Positions 54,096 through 64,000 of a stretch of DNA of 64,000 nt are shown in pieces. Numbering within the stretch: the first letter of the stretch is position 1; each line of letters starts with the position of its first letter. Location: contig JANEZZ010001865.1 in NCBI GenBank assembly GCA_026122225.1, positions 372,001 through 436,000 of the forward strand, written 5' to 3'. The position numbers were made by a program, and so were the translations under genes. This DNA comes from Heloderma charlesbogerti. Taxonomy: Eukaryota > Chordata > Lepidosauria > Squamata > Helodermatidae. Under the pieces are notes generated by a model that saw only the letters and a list, made by a program, of their open reading frames with translations, was not told where the DNA came from and did no database searches.

Positions 54096-54989
54096 CCCCA
54101 CTAGCAGACCAGATAACAACTCTGAACTACACTGCAGTGATGGCATACACTACACTCCCTCCCAGCAATATGGGTATAACAACCACTGACTACTTGGCAA
54201 CGCCGACGTAACCCATAGTCAGCCACAGTGCCGCCCCCGGCTCCCACAATAAGGGTACAATGGCAGATCTTATTTACATTGGCAGGTGTATTTTTCACTG
54301 ACTACAAATGCAGTAAAAAAAAAAATTGTGTGTGTGTGCATGAAATAAGACCCAACTTGGAAAGAACATGAACTCTTGTTATTCCTGCTACCCATTGTTT
54401 GGGGCTGGATATAGTACTGACAAATCAGATACACTACAATTCTGGATTTTCCAATTGTCTTCTATGGGTAGTAATCACTATCTCATTAGGGTAGGCTAAA
54501 AAAAAAAAAAATGGGGGTGGGGGAGAGGGAGACAAGTGTTCACTCTGTCCTTATCTCCATGGCCAAATGTTGATCATAGCTGTGTCTTCAGTCATTGGCT
54601 AAACACACTAGAAGGTGGTAGCATGCTAATTTCTCACAAAACGACTGGCGTGTGCCTGAATGGTTTGCCTCATATCTCGGGTTCCACAAGGACTAGAGAC
54701 TTGCTCCTTTTTTTAATTTGAAAGCTGGAGATATGGGTCAGCTACTGGTCCCCCTGAGATGTTATGCTGGGAGCTACGGTCCTATTAGCCCTGTGGTTAA
54801 TGCAGCTATGTCAATGTCTAGGATTTAGCATAACAATACAACACAAAATATAGTTTCACTTTTACTATAGGAAGAGATGATGAGAGTTTGGCTTTCATTG
54901 CACACTTTTACCAATGGTTGCTGCTCTTTACCCTGACGAATTGTGGACGATCCTGCTCCGTCTGCCACATCTATGGGGAAAAATGAACA
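54096..54989. other. Unassigned non-coding sequence
   Basis: No gene or named repeat; A-runs at 54315-54325 and 54499-54512. Confidence 0.5.
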
Positions 54990-55330
54990 TGACACCAATA
55001 GCCTTAATGTAACCATGGTATAATCATTGCCATCTAGTCACATCGTTTTAATTATTTTAATTGTTAAGCTCAGAGTGGGAAATCAGGTTATTAATGCCTA
55101 ATGATCATTATAGCCTCTTATTATCCTACACAGCAATTTCTGTTTGTTTTTTGTTTTTTTTAGTAGGCAAGGCATGCAAAACAAAACGATTATGCATTAT
55201 TTTCTTACAGATCTCACCCTTATTCTTTTTTTGAAAAGTTATTTTTGGGGTTCGCTGTCTCCTTCAAAAGATATTTTCCTCAAATGCACAATTTTTGAAA
55301 TGGACTGATTGAAAGGTAGGCCACAGAATA
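54990..55330. other. AT-rich unique block, candidate conserved non-coding element
   Basis: It contains homeodomain-like GTTTTAATTATTTTAATTG, TTATTAATGCCTAATGATC and an octamer-like TTATGCATTATTT. Non-repetitive in the window. Function is inference only. Confidence 0.3.
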
Positions 55331-55442
55331 CACAGTGAGTGTTGCTGAGGTAATTCTGCTGACAAACGGACAATGGCTTTTCGTCACCACCATTGTTTTT
55401 ACAGTTTCAGTACCAGGTATGCGGTGCGGGCTCTCCTGATGA

Positions 55443-55600
55443 CACAAGAACATACGAAGAGCCCTAATTTGTCAGACCCAGGGTCCATCTAGTTTCTATC
55501 AGTGCCCAGCTAGATTCTTTCTGGAAGCCCACAAAGCACAGTATGAAGGGAAACTGCTCTGTCTTGTCTGGTTTCCAGCAGTTGGTATTCAAAAGTAGGC
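55443..55600 (-). mobile_element. CR1-type LINE 3' end, diverged
   Basis: AAGAACATACGAAGAGCCCT with GACCCAGGGTCCATCTAG is the reversed family end, followed by a more diverged body. Confidence 0.6.
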
Positions 55601-55639
55601 CATGTTACCGATGGATACAGGGGAAAAGCTGGTCCTTTG

Positions 55640-55980
55640 GGCTGTGTCGATTTTAAAGATAAGTAACAGCACTTTGAATTGAGCCTGGAAACTCATTGGT
55701 AATCACTGGAGCTCCTGGAAGGTTGCAATATTTGTGTTTACATGCTCCCTGCAAGACCAGCAGAGGGGGGGGGGGAACCATGGCTGCCACATTCAACATG
55801 TGCTGAATTTTCTGAGCACTCTTGAAGAGCAGTCCCATGCAGAGTACAGTAGAGTACCACGAGAGTACATTAGAGCACTCTGGTGGCAAACTGGTCAGTA
55901 CGAAGAAGCAGGTGAACTGGTGAACCAACCAAAGTTGGAAGAAGCCCTTCCTAGAAACAGATGTCATCTGATCATCAAGT
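55640..55980 (-). mobile_element. L2/CR1-clade LINE fragment, diverged
   Basis: AGCACTTTGAATTGAGCCTG with AACTCATTGGTAATCACTGG corresponds to the same C-terminal block as 53940-54030 on the minus strand. The rest carries many stops. The 82-104 codon frames here are remnants or chance. Confidence 0.6.
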
Positions 55981-56270
55981 AACGAAGGACTAGGATTGCC
56001 CCAAAGCTGTGAACTCCCACGAGTTTTGTGAAATTGTGAAGGGGAATCCTGGAGTTCTCCACAATGTGTTTCCTTCTGCTTTCTTCCAAGAGCCCAAAGA
56101 CTGCACCCCTTTCATACTGAGGAAAAAAACTGCCACAGAGACTTACTTCCCAGAGGGGAAGTAGTAATTAAAGACTCTCAGACCAAAAAGCCATCTCTAT
56201 TTTAGTGCTTCTGTTTTTCAGCTGAACGTGGCCAGCTAGGGAATGACCATTGGCAGACAAGCAGAACTTT

Positions 56271-56409
56271 GGGGAAGAGCAATAGCTCAGTGATAGAGCA
56301 CATGCTTTTCATGTAAAAGACCCAGGTTTAATCCTGAGCATCTCCAGGTAGGGCTGGGAATGACTCCTGCCTGAATCCCTGGACAGCCACCACTAGTCAG
56401 TGTTGGTGA
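56271..56409 (+). mobile_element. tRNA-derived SINE, left piece of a nested stack
   Basis: AGCAATAGCTCAGTGATAGA (A box) and CCCAGGTTTAATCCTGAGC (B box) give the tRNA-like head, and ACTCCTGCCTGAATCCCTGG with ACTAGTCAGTGTTGG the body. It is cut by the element starting at 56410 and resumes at 58704 (GCTAGGTGAACCTGG to TACCTTCCTATGTTCAT). Confidence 0.82.
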
Positions 56410-56559
56410 GGGGTTCCCAACCTTTTTGGACCTGTGGGCACATCTGGGAATTTGAGAAACTGCTGTGGGCACCACCACAAATGGCTCTCATGAAGGATGT
56501 GGCTAGTCACATAATCGCTGCCGTGGGGGCCTGGCTAGTCAAAAGTGAGCTAAAGAGGG

Positions 56560-56832
56560 GCAGGGGAGGGAAATAGTAAGGATAGGGGCTGGGAGGGAGG
56601 GGGGAATAGCTAGGCAAATGGGTAGAGGGGGAAAAACGATCAAGGATAGAGGCTGGGAGAGGGGAGAAACAGCAAGGTAAAGAAATGGGGAGAGAAATAA
56701 TGATGCTAGAGGCTAGGGTGGAGGGGGAAACAGCAAGGCAAAGGGGTAGAGAAAGAGCAAGTCTAGAGGTGAGGAGGGGGAGAAACAGTGAGCTAAACAG
56801 AAGAGGAGAATAGCAAGGCTAGAGGCTGGGAG
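56560..56832 (+). repeat. Purine-rich minisatellite
   Basis: Imperfect tandem units contain GCAAGG, CTAGAGGCTGGGAG and GGGGGAGAAACAG-type blocks. At least four units are seen before the insertion and one after (58536-58610). Almost all purine on the plus strand. Confidence 0.8.
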
Positions 56833-57085
56833 CAGTAGCATAGTGGCAAATTCAGAGGTGTGGGGTCCCTTCATGATAGTCACAGCCACATCCCCTCACA
56901 GCCATGCCCCCTTCTAAAATTATACAACCTTGTAAGATTTTACAATACAAATGAGCTTTCAGTCACTCTGTTTGGAGTATCTGGTCACCCTAATTCAGAA
57001 TTATTAAAAGGTCCATTTGAAATTAAAACACACACACACACAGTCATGTCCAGTAACTTGCTAGAAAATATTATTTGGTTAATCA

Positions 57086-57230
57086 TAGACTCATAGAATA
57101 GTAGAGTTGCAAAGGGCCTATAAGACTATCGAGCCCAACCCCCTGCTCAGTGTAGGAATCCAAGTCAAAGCATCCTTGACAGATGGCTGTTCAGCTTTAT
57201 CTTGCATGTCTCCAGTGTGGACTAAAAAGA
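57086..57230 (-). mobile_element. CR1 LINE 3' end
   Basis: CATAGACTCATAGAATAGTA, then GGGCCTATAAGACTATCGAG and CCAACCCCCTGCTCAGTG, is the reversed CR1 end with its ATTCTATGA-type terminus. Confidence 0.88.
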
Positions 57231-57261
57231 TTAGTCCTTTTTAATTCAGTAAACATGTAAT

Positions 57262-57301
57262 AATAACAACAACAGCAACAACAACAACAACAACAACAAC
57301 A
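57262..57301. repeat. (AAC)n microsatellite
   Basis: About 12 AAC units with one AGC interruption. Confidence 0.92.
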
Positions 57302-57413
57302 GCTATAGTATATTTATTATTATTATCATGAAGAACCATTGCAACCAGGTGTGAAGCAATGTCCTATTAAAATAAATGGAACTTAGTTCGCGGTGACCCA
57401 CCACTCCTTTAAG

Positions 57414-57497
57414 GCTGCAATCCTATACACACTTATTTGGGAGTAAATCCCATTGAACATAATGGTACTTACTTCTGAACAGAGAAGTAGGAATGCC
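57414..57497. mobile_element. Short palindromic MITE (GCAATCCTATGCA family)
   Basis: CTGCAATCCTATACACAC, TTTGGGAGTAAATCCCATTG and TACTTACTTCTGAACAG follow the family; the right end is diverged. Confidence 0.75.
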
Positions 57498-57539
57498 CTA
57501 CAAGGCTACAAGCATTAGCTACACTCATTAGGGGAGTAA

Positions 57540-57804
57540 GCTGAAGTCCGAATCAGCCCCCCATTAGCAGCCACAGATGTAGACAAAACACACTTGAGTG
57601 GTGGGTTAGGAACAGACTTTTACTGGAGATATAACAAGCTTCCATCGCAAGGCAAGCTGGCTGCGGTCAGCATCCCTTGCAGGAGGAAGAAGGAAGAAGA
57701 CAGGAAAGTAGAGGGAGGAGAAAAGGAAAAGGCAGAAGAGGGCTCTCATTTCCTCCCACCATACTCATACTAACTCTTCCAGTTCAGGCCCTAGTCCCTC
57801 CAAC
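57540..57804. other. Unassigned, LTR-like texture
   Basis: AACAGACTTTTACTGGAGAT followed by GCAAGGCAAGCTGGC resembles an R-U5 region of a retroelement LTR in reverse. No defined ends were found, so it may be a decayed solo LTR fragment or chance. Confidence 0.25.
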
Positions 57805-57875
57805 ATAAACTCCACTGAACACATTGGGACTTACTTCCGAGTAAACAAGCCTAGGATCCTATTGTCAACCAGAAG
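57805..57875. mobile_element. Short palindromic MITE fragment
   Basis: AACTCCACTGAACACATTGG and CTTACTTCCGAGTAAACAAG, then CCTAGGATCCTATTG, are the right half of the family. Confidence 0.65.
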
Positions 57876-58703
57876 GGTTGGATCCAACCCCAGGCCCCGT
57901 CCTGCACCTTGAAGGACAAGCTTGATGTGCAGACAAACGGGTGAAAACCTTTCACTGCATGGTGCTAAAACATGATCCGCTGCTAACGTATGCACATCAC
58001 GCTCACTAGAATCCCTCTCCCACACGCAGCAAACCCGACACATAAGCACGAGCAACAGACAATGGTGGCGGCAGTGCCCCTGCCCCCACCTGCTTCTGCC
58101 ATGGCCAGCAGCAGCAGCCCTGAATGGAGGGTCGGTGCTGCAGGATGATGAAGGCAGTGCTGGGCGTGCAGGCATGGAGTGGGGATGGGCAGCAGGGTGG
58201 GAAAAGGGTCAGGAAGCTGAGGGGGTGGCTGGGGACAGTCAAGTTGTGAGGCATGGTGGCTGCTCAGGTGGTGGAAGGCAGAGAAGCCGAGAGCTGAGGA
58301 GGAGAATAGGGGGCACGGAGAGGAGGCCACAGAGCTCCATCAGGCTCCCTCTCTCGCCCTCACTGGCTGGCTGGCTCTGTGTGGTGGGCGAGAGGCAGCC
58401 GCCAGTCGCCCGCACTCCCTTCCTCTGCTCCCTTCTCCTCCCACTGCATCTGTCATCACTGGGAGCCGGCTGCAATAAAAGTGCAGGAGCAAAGCCCTGG
58501 AATGACCCCCCCAGCAATACGCCGCTGGCTGGGAGGGAGTGGGAAATAGCAAGTACTGGGGAGAGAAAGAGCAAGGTTAGAGGCTGGAGTGGGAGAGAAA
58601 GAAGGCTGTCCTAAGATTTTCCAAGGTTTTCTTTAAAACAATTATTTTGAAGGGGGCAGGGAGGGGAGAGCTTCGTGGGTGCCGTTGGAAGTCCCATTGG
58701 AGG

Positions 58704-58745
58704 GCTAGGTGAACCTGGCAATATAAGGTACCTTCCTATGTTCAT
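58704..58745 (+). mobile_element. tRNA-derived SINE, right piece of the nested stack
   Basis: GCTAGGTGAACCTGGC and AAGGTACCTTCCTATGTTC are the 3' end of the SINE begun at 56271. Confidence 0.75.
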
Positions 58746-58984
58746 AGAGATTTAGGGATAGACAGGTCATGGTCCTAGCCACTCGAATTTCAGCTTTCAA
58801 ATGGGAACAGGAAGTGAGAACTGTGTGGTTGCTCTAAACCTTTCTTGGTTCTAGGGTAGTTGTGGGTAGGGTTGACAACTAACTGGAATGTTACACTGGT
58901 TCATGTCCCATCTTCCTCCCAGGATGTTTAGAGGTTGAAATTCACTGGATTACCTCAGCAAATTGCTTGTGGAAAGCAAGAATG

Positions 58985-59151
58985 CTGATAGGCAACTTCG
59001 TGGCTCCTGGGTTCTCCCTTCTTACGGTTCTTTATCTTTAAATTGGATTTGGAATGCACAGCCTTTCAAATAGAGAACACCTTCAAATTGAGGACTGTCC
59101 TGTGATAGCTCTCCAAAATGGCCACCGTACTGGACACATGGCTACCCTATA
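58985..59151 (-). mobile_element. hAT-like MITE, GGTGGCC family, fragment
   Basis: GGCAACTTCGTGGCTCCTGG, GGTTCTTTATCTTTAAATTG and GGACACATGGCTACCCTA are the right half of the family. Confidence 0.72.
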
Positions 59152-59589
59152 GCTGTGTGAAGCAGCAGAGCCTGTGTACACAAAAACCTCACTGCACTCC
59201 TGGATTGTGGGGATCAGAAATTCAGAATCGGCAAATATTATCCTCAGATTTAGGGTCCTCTGGCCGTTCTCTTGGGTACATGTGTGCTTCTAGGTACAGC
59301 ACCAAGAAACTCCACACTTAGTGAGAAATCGGCTACTGCATCTACTTAATAGGTACAGCTGCAAAGCCTGGGACCCCCTTAAAAGCCTCCCAGTTATGTC
59401 ACTTCATACTTACTACTTTTGAGCCAAGATGTTTACAAGCTGGGAGAAATAGTGACAAGAACAAACTGTTCAGATTCTCCCTTTCCAGTGATATGGTGCC
59501 TAGCTTTAGACTGAAGTAGTGGCGTGGGCACCTAATTAAAAAAAAAAGGGGGCTCACATTCAGACTAATTAAAAATCCTCATTGGTCTC
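59152..59589. other. Unassigned non-coding sequence
   Basis: Nothing recognisable. Confidence 0.5.
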
Positions 59590-60480
59590 TCCCAACCCTA
59601 CACTGATTTCTTCTTCTTCTTTAATTGAGGTCCCATTTTGTTGGCTGGTGGAAATGCGAGAAAAGTTTCTGCATCTTCAAATGGATTTTTTTAAAGTGTG
59701 TTTTGATTGTTGTGGGAGCCTCATTGCTATTCTCAGAATGTCGAGTTGAGCTTATGCTGATCGGCAGGACTTAGAAGCGTGAAATGGTAAAAAAAAGAGA
59801 GCGAGAAAGAGAGAGAGCAAGAGCAAGAAAGAGAGCCCTTTATTCTCTTTTCCCTCTTTTCTCGGTACCCCCCTCATTCTGCTTCCCCATTTACATTGAA
59901 ACTTAGCCAAGATCAGTTCGCGCTCTGTCTGTGGCCTGTGATTAAAATGGAACCATTCGTCTTCCCCCACTTTATAGGCCCTATGTTGAGTTCTTGCGTT
60001 TAGTCCTTCTTCAGAGAAGTGTTCTCCTATCCCTTCAGATGAACTTCTTTTACAGTTCTTTTTTAAAGAGGTTGGAGTTTGAGGAGGGCTGGGTTGTTGT
60101 TGGGGTTTGGGGTTGTTGGGTTTTTTGGTTTTTATTTCCTCCCTTTCTGTGTCCAGTCTGAGAGTTTGGATGAAAAGAAGGGAAGGAGAGAATGGCTTGT
60201 TTGGGTCTCGAGGTAAAAAACAGCCTGCTAGCCAGCAGGTGCAGTCTCCAAACAGCTGTTTTGCTGCTCTTGAGCTGAAGCCTATCACGTCTCCCCTCCA
60301 ACCCAAGAGCTCTTCATTTAATCCTCTCCTGCAATTCACACTGTAATTGCAGGAGATCCAGACAGCCGGCGGCAGTGACAGAGGTGGGGGCTCATGTTGT
60401 TATTAGTATTCCCCCACCCCTGCACAAATAACAAGATCTTCAGCAAATAAGGGACGAGGCCTTTTAATTAGTTTTTGAGA
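59590..60480. other. Long unique block, candidate conserved regulatory region
   Basis: It matches no repeat in the window and has uneven but structured composition. There is a GA-rich tract at 59795-59840, a CpG-bearing stretch AGATCAGTTCGCGCTCTGTC near 59910, homeodomain-like TTTTAATTAGTTTTTG near 60460, and a perfect 12-bp inverted repeat at 60325-60356. The minus-strand frame of 195 codons at 59752-60339 is lysine-, proline- and glutamine-rich, has no domain, and passes through simple sequence, so I do not call it a gene. Confidence 0.35.
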
Positions 60481-61370
60481 CTTACTTTGGGCACAATCTA
60501 CTGGGGATGTCTACTGTGTAGGCTTTGTTGAGAATAAATGGGAGTTTGCACATGTTCGTTGTAACCGGGCTTGTGCAAGAGATGTTCCTGGTGAGTTGTA
60601 GTCCTTCTAGGCAACTGTTGCCAAAGTACGCCAATTTGCATCCCAGTATCTAATTATTTTAACCCACACAGTCACCATAGGCTCAAAGCCGATAACAGTT
60701 GCAAAACAATAGCCGTCATTCTGTGTGTGTTCATGATGCATACATGTGCATGTAAGGAACTGCATGTGCACAGTGAGGTGATGTTAAGATTATTATGTTG
60801 CTATTCTCCCAAATAGCAGCACAAACTGCTTTTAAAACTGGACAGCTGTTCTGGCCTCAATACACATGGGCTGTATGCCTATCCAGGCAGCTAAACTCAC
60901 ATCCAGTTCACACTTCCAAGCAAATCAAATCTTCGAATGTATTGTATTTGAAAACACAACTTGAACTGCGAGCAACTACCAATAAATGCAAAAGAGAAAA
61001 TATTTAACTGTAGAAGGAGGATGAATGGAAATTGTAGAAGTTAAAATAAAGCAAATGGTATGGATGAGATGAAAAGACAATGTGAGGCCAGGCCTTCCAG
61101 GCTGCTCAGAGCAGCAGCTAAGAACCAGGCCAGAGGAAGGAATGAACTGATCTGAATTGGTCTAAACGTTCACCCTAGCAACAACCAGTCAACACCTGAA
61201 AGCAGATAGTACGTCCTGATCAGTTGCTAGCAGATCTATATAGGGAAAATTAAAGCTGTTCTAAATGCAAAGTAGGAGCAATATGACAAATAACACAATG
61301 CCCAGTTGAAGAGCAAAACAACAGTGACACAAGCTAGCTGCCCAATATATATAATAACTGCGCTTAGGGA
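60481..61370. other. Unassigned non-coding sequence
   Basis: No gene or named repeat. Confidence 0.5.
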
Positions 61371-61655
61371 GCAATCCTATGGCCGCTAGTCGGCGGATAG
61401 ATGGCCGTAGGATATCTTGTTTTCTGAGGTTGGTTCCCAGAGAACTGACCTTCCCCCGCTTCTATGCTGCCTCGCAGGCAGCATGGAAAAGCCCTATGCT
61501 CCGCGCTTGCAAGAGGAGTGTGGAGCGGCTGAAAACAGGCGTTCCTGGGGGCATTCCGGGGCGGGGAGGGTGGAAATGCCATGCTTCTCTTGCCCTGCCT
61601 TGGATAGGCGGTTGCCTCCGAGTTTGGAGGCAGCTGCCTATCCCCATAGGATTGC
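61371..61655. mobile_element. MITE with GCAATCCTATGG termini
   Basis: The ends GCAATCCTATGG and CCATAGGATTGC are perfect inverse complements. At 285 bp it is longer and more GC-rich than the short palindromic family whose termini it shares. The 213-codon minus-strand frame over 61364-62005 runs across this and the next element and is not a gene. Confidence 0.8.
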
Positions 61656-61704
61656 ACCCTTAATGAATTTAATGAAATAGTAAAGAAATATAAAATGTGC
61701 TTAT

Positions 61705-62075
61705 GGTACAATCCTATTTCATAGGCCCCTGACATTGGAGCTCCAAAGAATCCAAAGCCCTGCTGGGCTCGCACTGGCAGGGTGAAAGGGAGGGATGAAC
61801 GGCACTTTTGCTGATTTTTTCCCCTCCCGGGGCTGTTTTGGGAGTGGGGGTTCCCCCCCAGCACACCTGCAGCACACCGCCTTTCCCCCTCTCTGACACT
61901 GGAGTTCTGACATTCGAGAAGAGCCAGCTGCAGAGGTTCTGGAGTGGCTGGGAGGGGTATTCTGAGGCCAGATCTCCATCCTTGAAGGTGGACCTCTCTC
62001 TCCACTTGTGGAGGGGTAGATCCAACATATCCTGTGCCCCCAGGGATGCCCTCCCATGAACAATAGGACCACAGC
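61705..62075. mobile_element. Related MITE, less certain
   Basis: It begins GGTACAATCCTATTTCATAG and ends near GAACAATAGGACCACAG, loosely inverse. TTGGAGCTCCAA is an inner palindrome. It is of the same size class as the preceding element, but its right end is ambiguous. Confidence 0.45.
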
Positions 62076-62311
62076 TTTAATTGGTCTGAAACATAGATTA
62101 ATAATCTAAAGCTTTAAGTTCATTAATTGATGGGACCATTTTTAATCAGTAGGTTGTAAGTCATTGGCATTCTTATTTCTTTTCCCCCTAGGCTGTTTTG
62201 GTTCTGATGCTTTTAAATTTTTAATAACATTTTCAAAAATTGAACAAGAGCATTCTATATAAATTACACATAATGAATATGTAGTACATAGAAAACGTAC
62301 GAAGGGGAGAG
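62076..62311. other. Unassigned AT-rich sequence
   Basis: Nothing recognisable. Confidence 0.5.
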
Positions 62312-62465
62312 AAGAATCTAAGAAGAGCCCTGCTGGATCAGGTCAAAGGCTATCTAGTCCAGTTCCCAGTGTCCAACCAGCTGCCTGTGGGAAGCCCATA
62401 AGCAGGACATGTCATGAGCTCAATAACACCCTCCCGCCCATGTTTCCCAGCAACTGACATATAGA
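62312..62465 (-). mobile_element. CR1-type LINE 3' end
   Basis: TCTAAGAAGAGCCCTGCTGG with TCCAGTTCCCAGTGTCCAAC, then CCCATGTTTCCCAGCAACTG, is the reversed family. Confidence 0.78.
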
Positions 62466-63172
62466 GAGAGGGATACTGCATTTCACACTAAAAGTTATAT
62501 ATCGCCATCACGACCGTGACTAGCAGCCATTGAAAGCCTTATCTTCCATGAGATAAATTAGATATAAACAGGAGGAGCTTTATTTATTTATTTGCGACAC
62601 TCCTCTACTGCTTAACAGCATGAATATTCATCATGAATATGTCAATATTTGGTTGAAACTGGAACTCATTTAATTATTCTGGTGTATTATAAGGTTGGTT
62701 TTTTTTAAAGTTAGTATTAAGTTTCCTTCCAACAATGACTGGAGCTTTGGTTTACTGTAAATTATCTCGTACTTTTTTTCAGTAGTGCAAGATGCATCTA
62801 TATGGAAATTTTGGTAATGTGGAGATTTATTTAAATCCCACCAGCCAATTAACTGGTTAAAAGTAAAATGATCAAATTAAAAAAAAATCAAATGGTTGAC
62901 ATTTTAGACAAACCCACAGGTTAAACAAAAAGTAGTAGAGAGAAACCTGCGTTCCAATCCAGAAATCTCCATGAGCCAAGGGTCTGAGCATGACTGGGAC
63001 GTTTTTAATTATTATTGGGAGAAAGCCAAACAAAGGAATTGCAAAGTGCTTCTTGAAACTTCACAGAGTTTCAAAAGCTGAGAGAACTGCGGTTGGGGCG
63101 GGGGGCGGGATTCCAACCTTCCTTTAGATATATGGAAATAACAACAACAACAACAATTACTATTTTATATAG
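62466..63172. other. Unassigned AT-rich sequence ending in (AAC)n
   Basis: No gene. A short (AAC)n run at 63139-63157 lies just before the second BovB copy. It resembles a BovB tail without the body. Confidence 0.5.
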
Positions 63173-64000
63173 TACATAAATCATATCTACTATTGTGGGC
63201 AAGAATCCCTTAGAAGAAATGGAGTAGCACTCATAGTCAACAAAAGGGTGGGAAAAGCAGTACTGGGGTACAATCTTAAAAATGATAGAATGATCTCAGT
63301 ACGAATCCAAGGCAAACCATTCAACATCACAGTAATTCAAGTCTATGCCCCAACCACTGAGGCCGAAGAAGCTGAGGTTGATCGGTTCTATGAAGACCTA
63401 CAACACCTTCTAGAACTAACACCAAAAAAAGATGTCCTCTTCATCATAGGGGATTGGAATGCTAAAGTAGGAAGTCAAGAAATCACCGGGATAACAGGCA
63501 AGCATGGCCTTGGTGTACAAAATGAAGCAGGACAAAGGCTAATAGAGTTTTGCCAAGACAACACGCTGATCATAGCAAACACTCTTTTCCAACAACACAA
63601 GAGGCGACTCTACACATGGACATCACCAGATGGTCAATATCGAAATCAGATTGATTATGTCCTTTGCAGCCAAAGATGGAGAAGCTCCATACAGTCAGTC
63701 AAAACAAGACCTGGAGCTGACTGTGGCTCAGATCATGAGCTGCTTCTTGCAAAATTTCGGCTTAAATTGAAGAACGTCGGGAAAACCACTAAACCGTTCA
63801 GGTATGACCTCAATCATATCCCTGATGAATATACAGTGGAGGTGAGGAATAGATTTCAGGGATTAGACCTGATAGACAGAGTGCCTGAGGAACTATGGAC
63901 GGAGGTCCGTAACATTGTTCAGGAGGCAGCAACGAAATCCGTCCCAAAGAAAAAGAAATGCATGAAAGCCAAGTGGCTGTCTAATGAGGCTTTACAAGTA
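63173..64000 (+). CDS. Second BovB LINE, 5'-truncated, endonuclease to linker region, open to the window edge
   Basis: From about 63181 this copy matches 12101 onward of the first BovB at about 98% by eye. It starts within the endonuclease domain (YYCGQESLRRNGVAL), so the SELKW region is missing. It keeps QVYAPT, the intact GDWNAKVG, RNQIDYVL and GADCGSDHELL. It has seven A residues where the first copy has eight (63424-63430) and GACCTCAATC where the first lost a base, so the frame stays open from 63173 to the edge with no stop. The reverse transcriptase should lie beyond the window. Lacking its 5' end, it cannot make a whole protein. Confidence 0.92.

Larger units (their letters stand above)
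56833..58527. mobile_element. 1.7-kb composite element with an exact 8-bp duplication
   Basis: GCTGGGAG flanks both ends exactly (56825-56832 and 58528-58535). Ends are CAGTAGCATAGTGGC and GCAATACGCCGCTG, imperfect inverted repeats. It contains a CR1 3' end (57086-57230), an AAC microsatellite (57262-57301), two palindromic MITEs (57414-57497 and 57805-57875) and GC-rich sequence. The frames of up to 159 codons at 57831-58614 lie on both strands and have no domain. Since GCTGGGAG also belongs to the host repeat unit, part of the match could reflect that unit. Confidence 0.7.
56410..58695. mobile_element. hAT-like element with an internal minisatellite, inserted in a SINE
   Basis: The left end GGGGTTCCCAACCTTTTTGG and right end GCCGTTGGAAGTCCC are imperfect inverted repeats. 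Flanks GTTGGTGA and ATTGGAGG match at 5 of 8. After GGACCTGTGGGCACATCTGG comes a purine-rich minisatellite (56560-56832) with units of roughly 55-65 bp sharing AGCAAGGCTAGAGGCTGGGA. The array resumes at 58536-58610 beyond the element at 56833-58527. Confidence 0.72.

Noticed and set aside
56271..56345. Functional tRNA gene
   Set aside because: A-box and B-box-like motifs are present, but the acceptor stem is not complementary and a SINE body follows.
58135..58614. 159-codon frame, glycine- and arginine-rich
   Set aside because: It lies in a nested transposon, overlaps opposing frames of 111-115 codons, and crosses the element boundary at 58527.
59752..60339. 195-codon open frame on the minus strand
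   Set aside because: Composition is dominated by simple-sequence tracts (K, P, Q, L) and it shows no family motif. It is more likely chance in a regulatory block, though this could be tested by conservation of the frame.
61364..62005. 213-codon open frame on the minus strand
   Set aside because: It spans two MITEs and the sequence between them.

Overview
The window looks like non-coding DNA of a squamate reptile, most likely a lizard. The evidence is the repeat content: a nearly full-length BovB (RTE-clade) LINE with a second copy running off the right edge, a Sauria-type SINE whose 3' end shares sequence with the BovB tail, other tRNA-derived SINEs, L2/CR1-type LINE fragments, and many short hAT-like and Harbinger-like DNA transposons. 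No host protein-coding gene, rRNA gene or functional tRNA gene can be supported. The only long open frame with recognisable protein motifs is the BovB endonuclease/reverse transcriptase. The window is best read as an intergenic region or a large intron.

Layout. 1-3 kb: AT-rich and mostly unassigned, with microsatellites. 3-10 kb: a nest of DNA transposons, an L2 LINE and CR1-type 3' ends; several older copies are split by younger ones. 11-15 kb: a minus-strand L2 split by a MITE and by the BovB element (11579-14791). 15-18 kb: a Harbinger-like MITE and a 1-kb palindromic element carrying a 5S rRNA-derived segment in both arms. 18-24 kb: CR1 and SINE pieces, an intact hAT MITE with an exact 8-bp duplication, and an AT-rich unique block near 23 kb. 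24-26 kb: a GC-rich array of palindromes, then a second 5S-containing element. 26-40 kb: mostly unique sequence with scattered MITEs and one very small 39-bp retroinsert. 40-47 kb: more palindromic hAT-like elements and the Sauria SINE. 47-56 kb: L2, CR1 and unique sequence. 56-59 kb: a SINE split by a hAT-like element that is itself split by another. 59-61 kb: unique sequence that could be a conserved regulatory block. 61-64 kb: MITEs and the second BovB copy.

How the parts relate. The BovB copies are about 98% identical by eye over 0.8 kb, so BovB moved here recently. Its machinery is the likely source of mobility for the Sauria SINE, which shares its tail. The hAT-like and Harbinger-like MITEs carry no transposase here and would have needed enzymes encoded elsewhere. 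The most unusual structure is a pair of palindromic modules (one built on GATAGGCTACGTAAA, the other on GCAAATGGC). These recur about ten and eight times, inside elements that do not all share the same terminal repeats. All family names come from recognition by eye; no database search was run.
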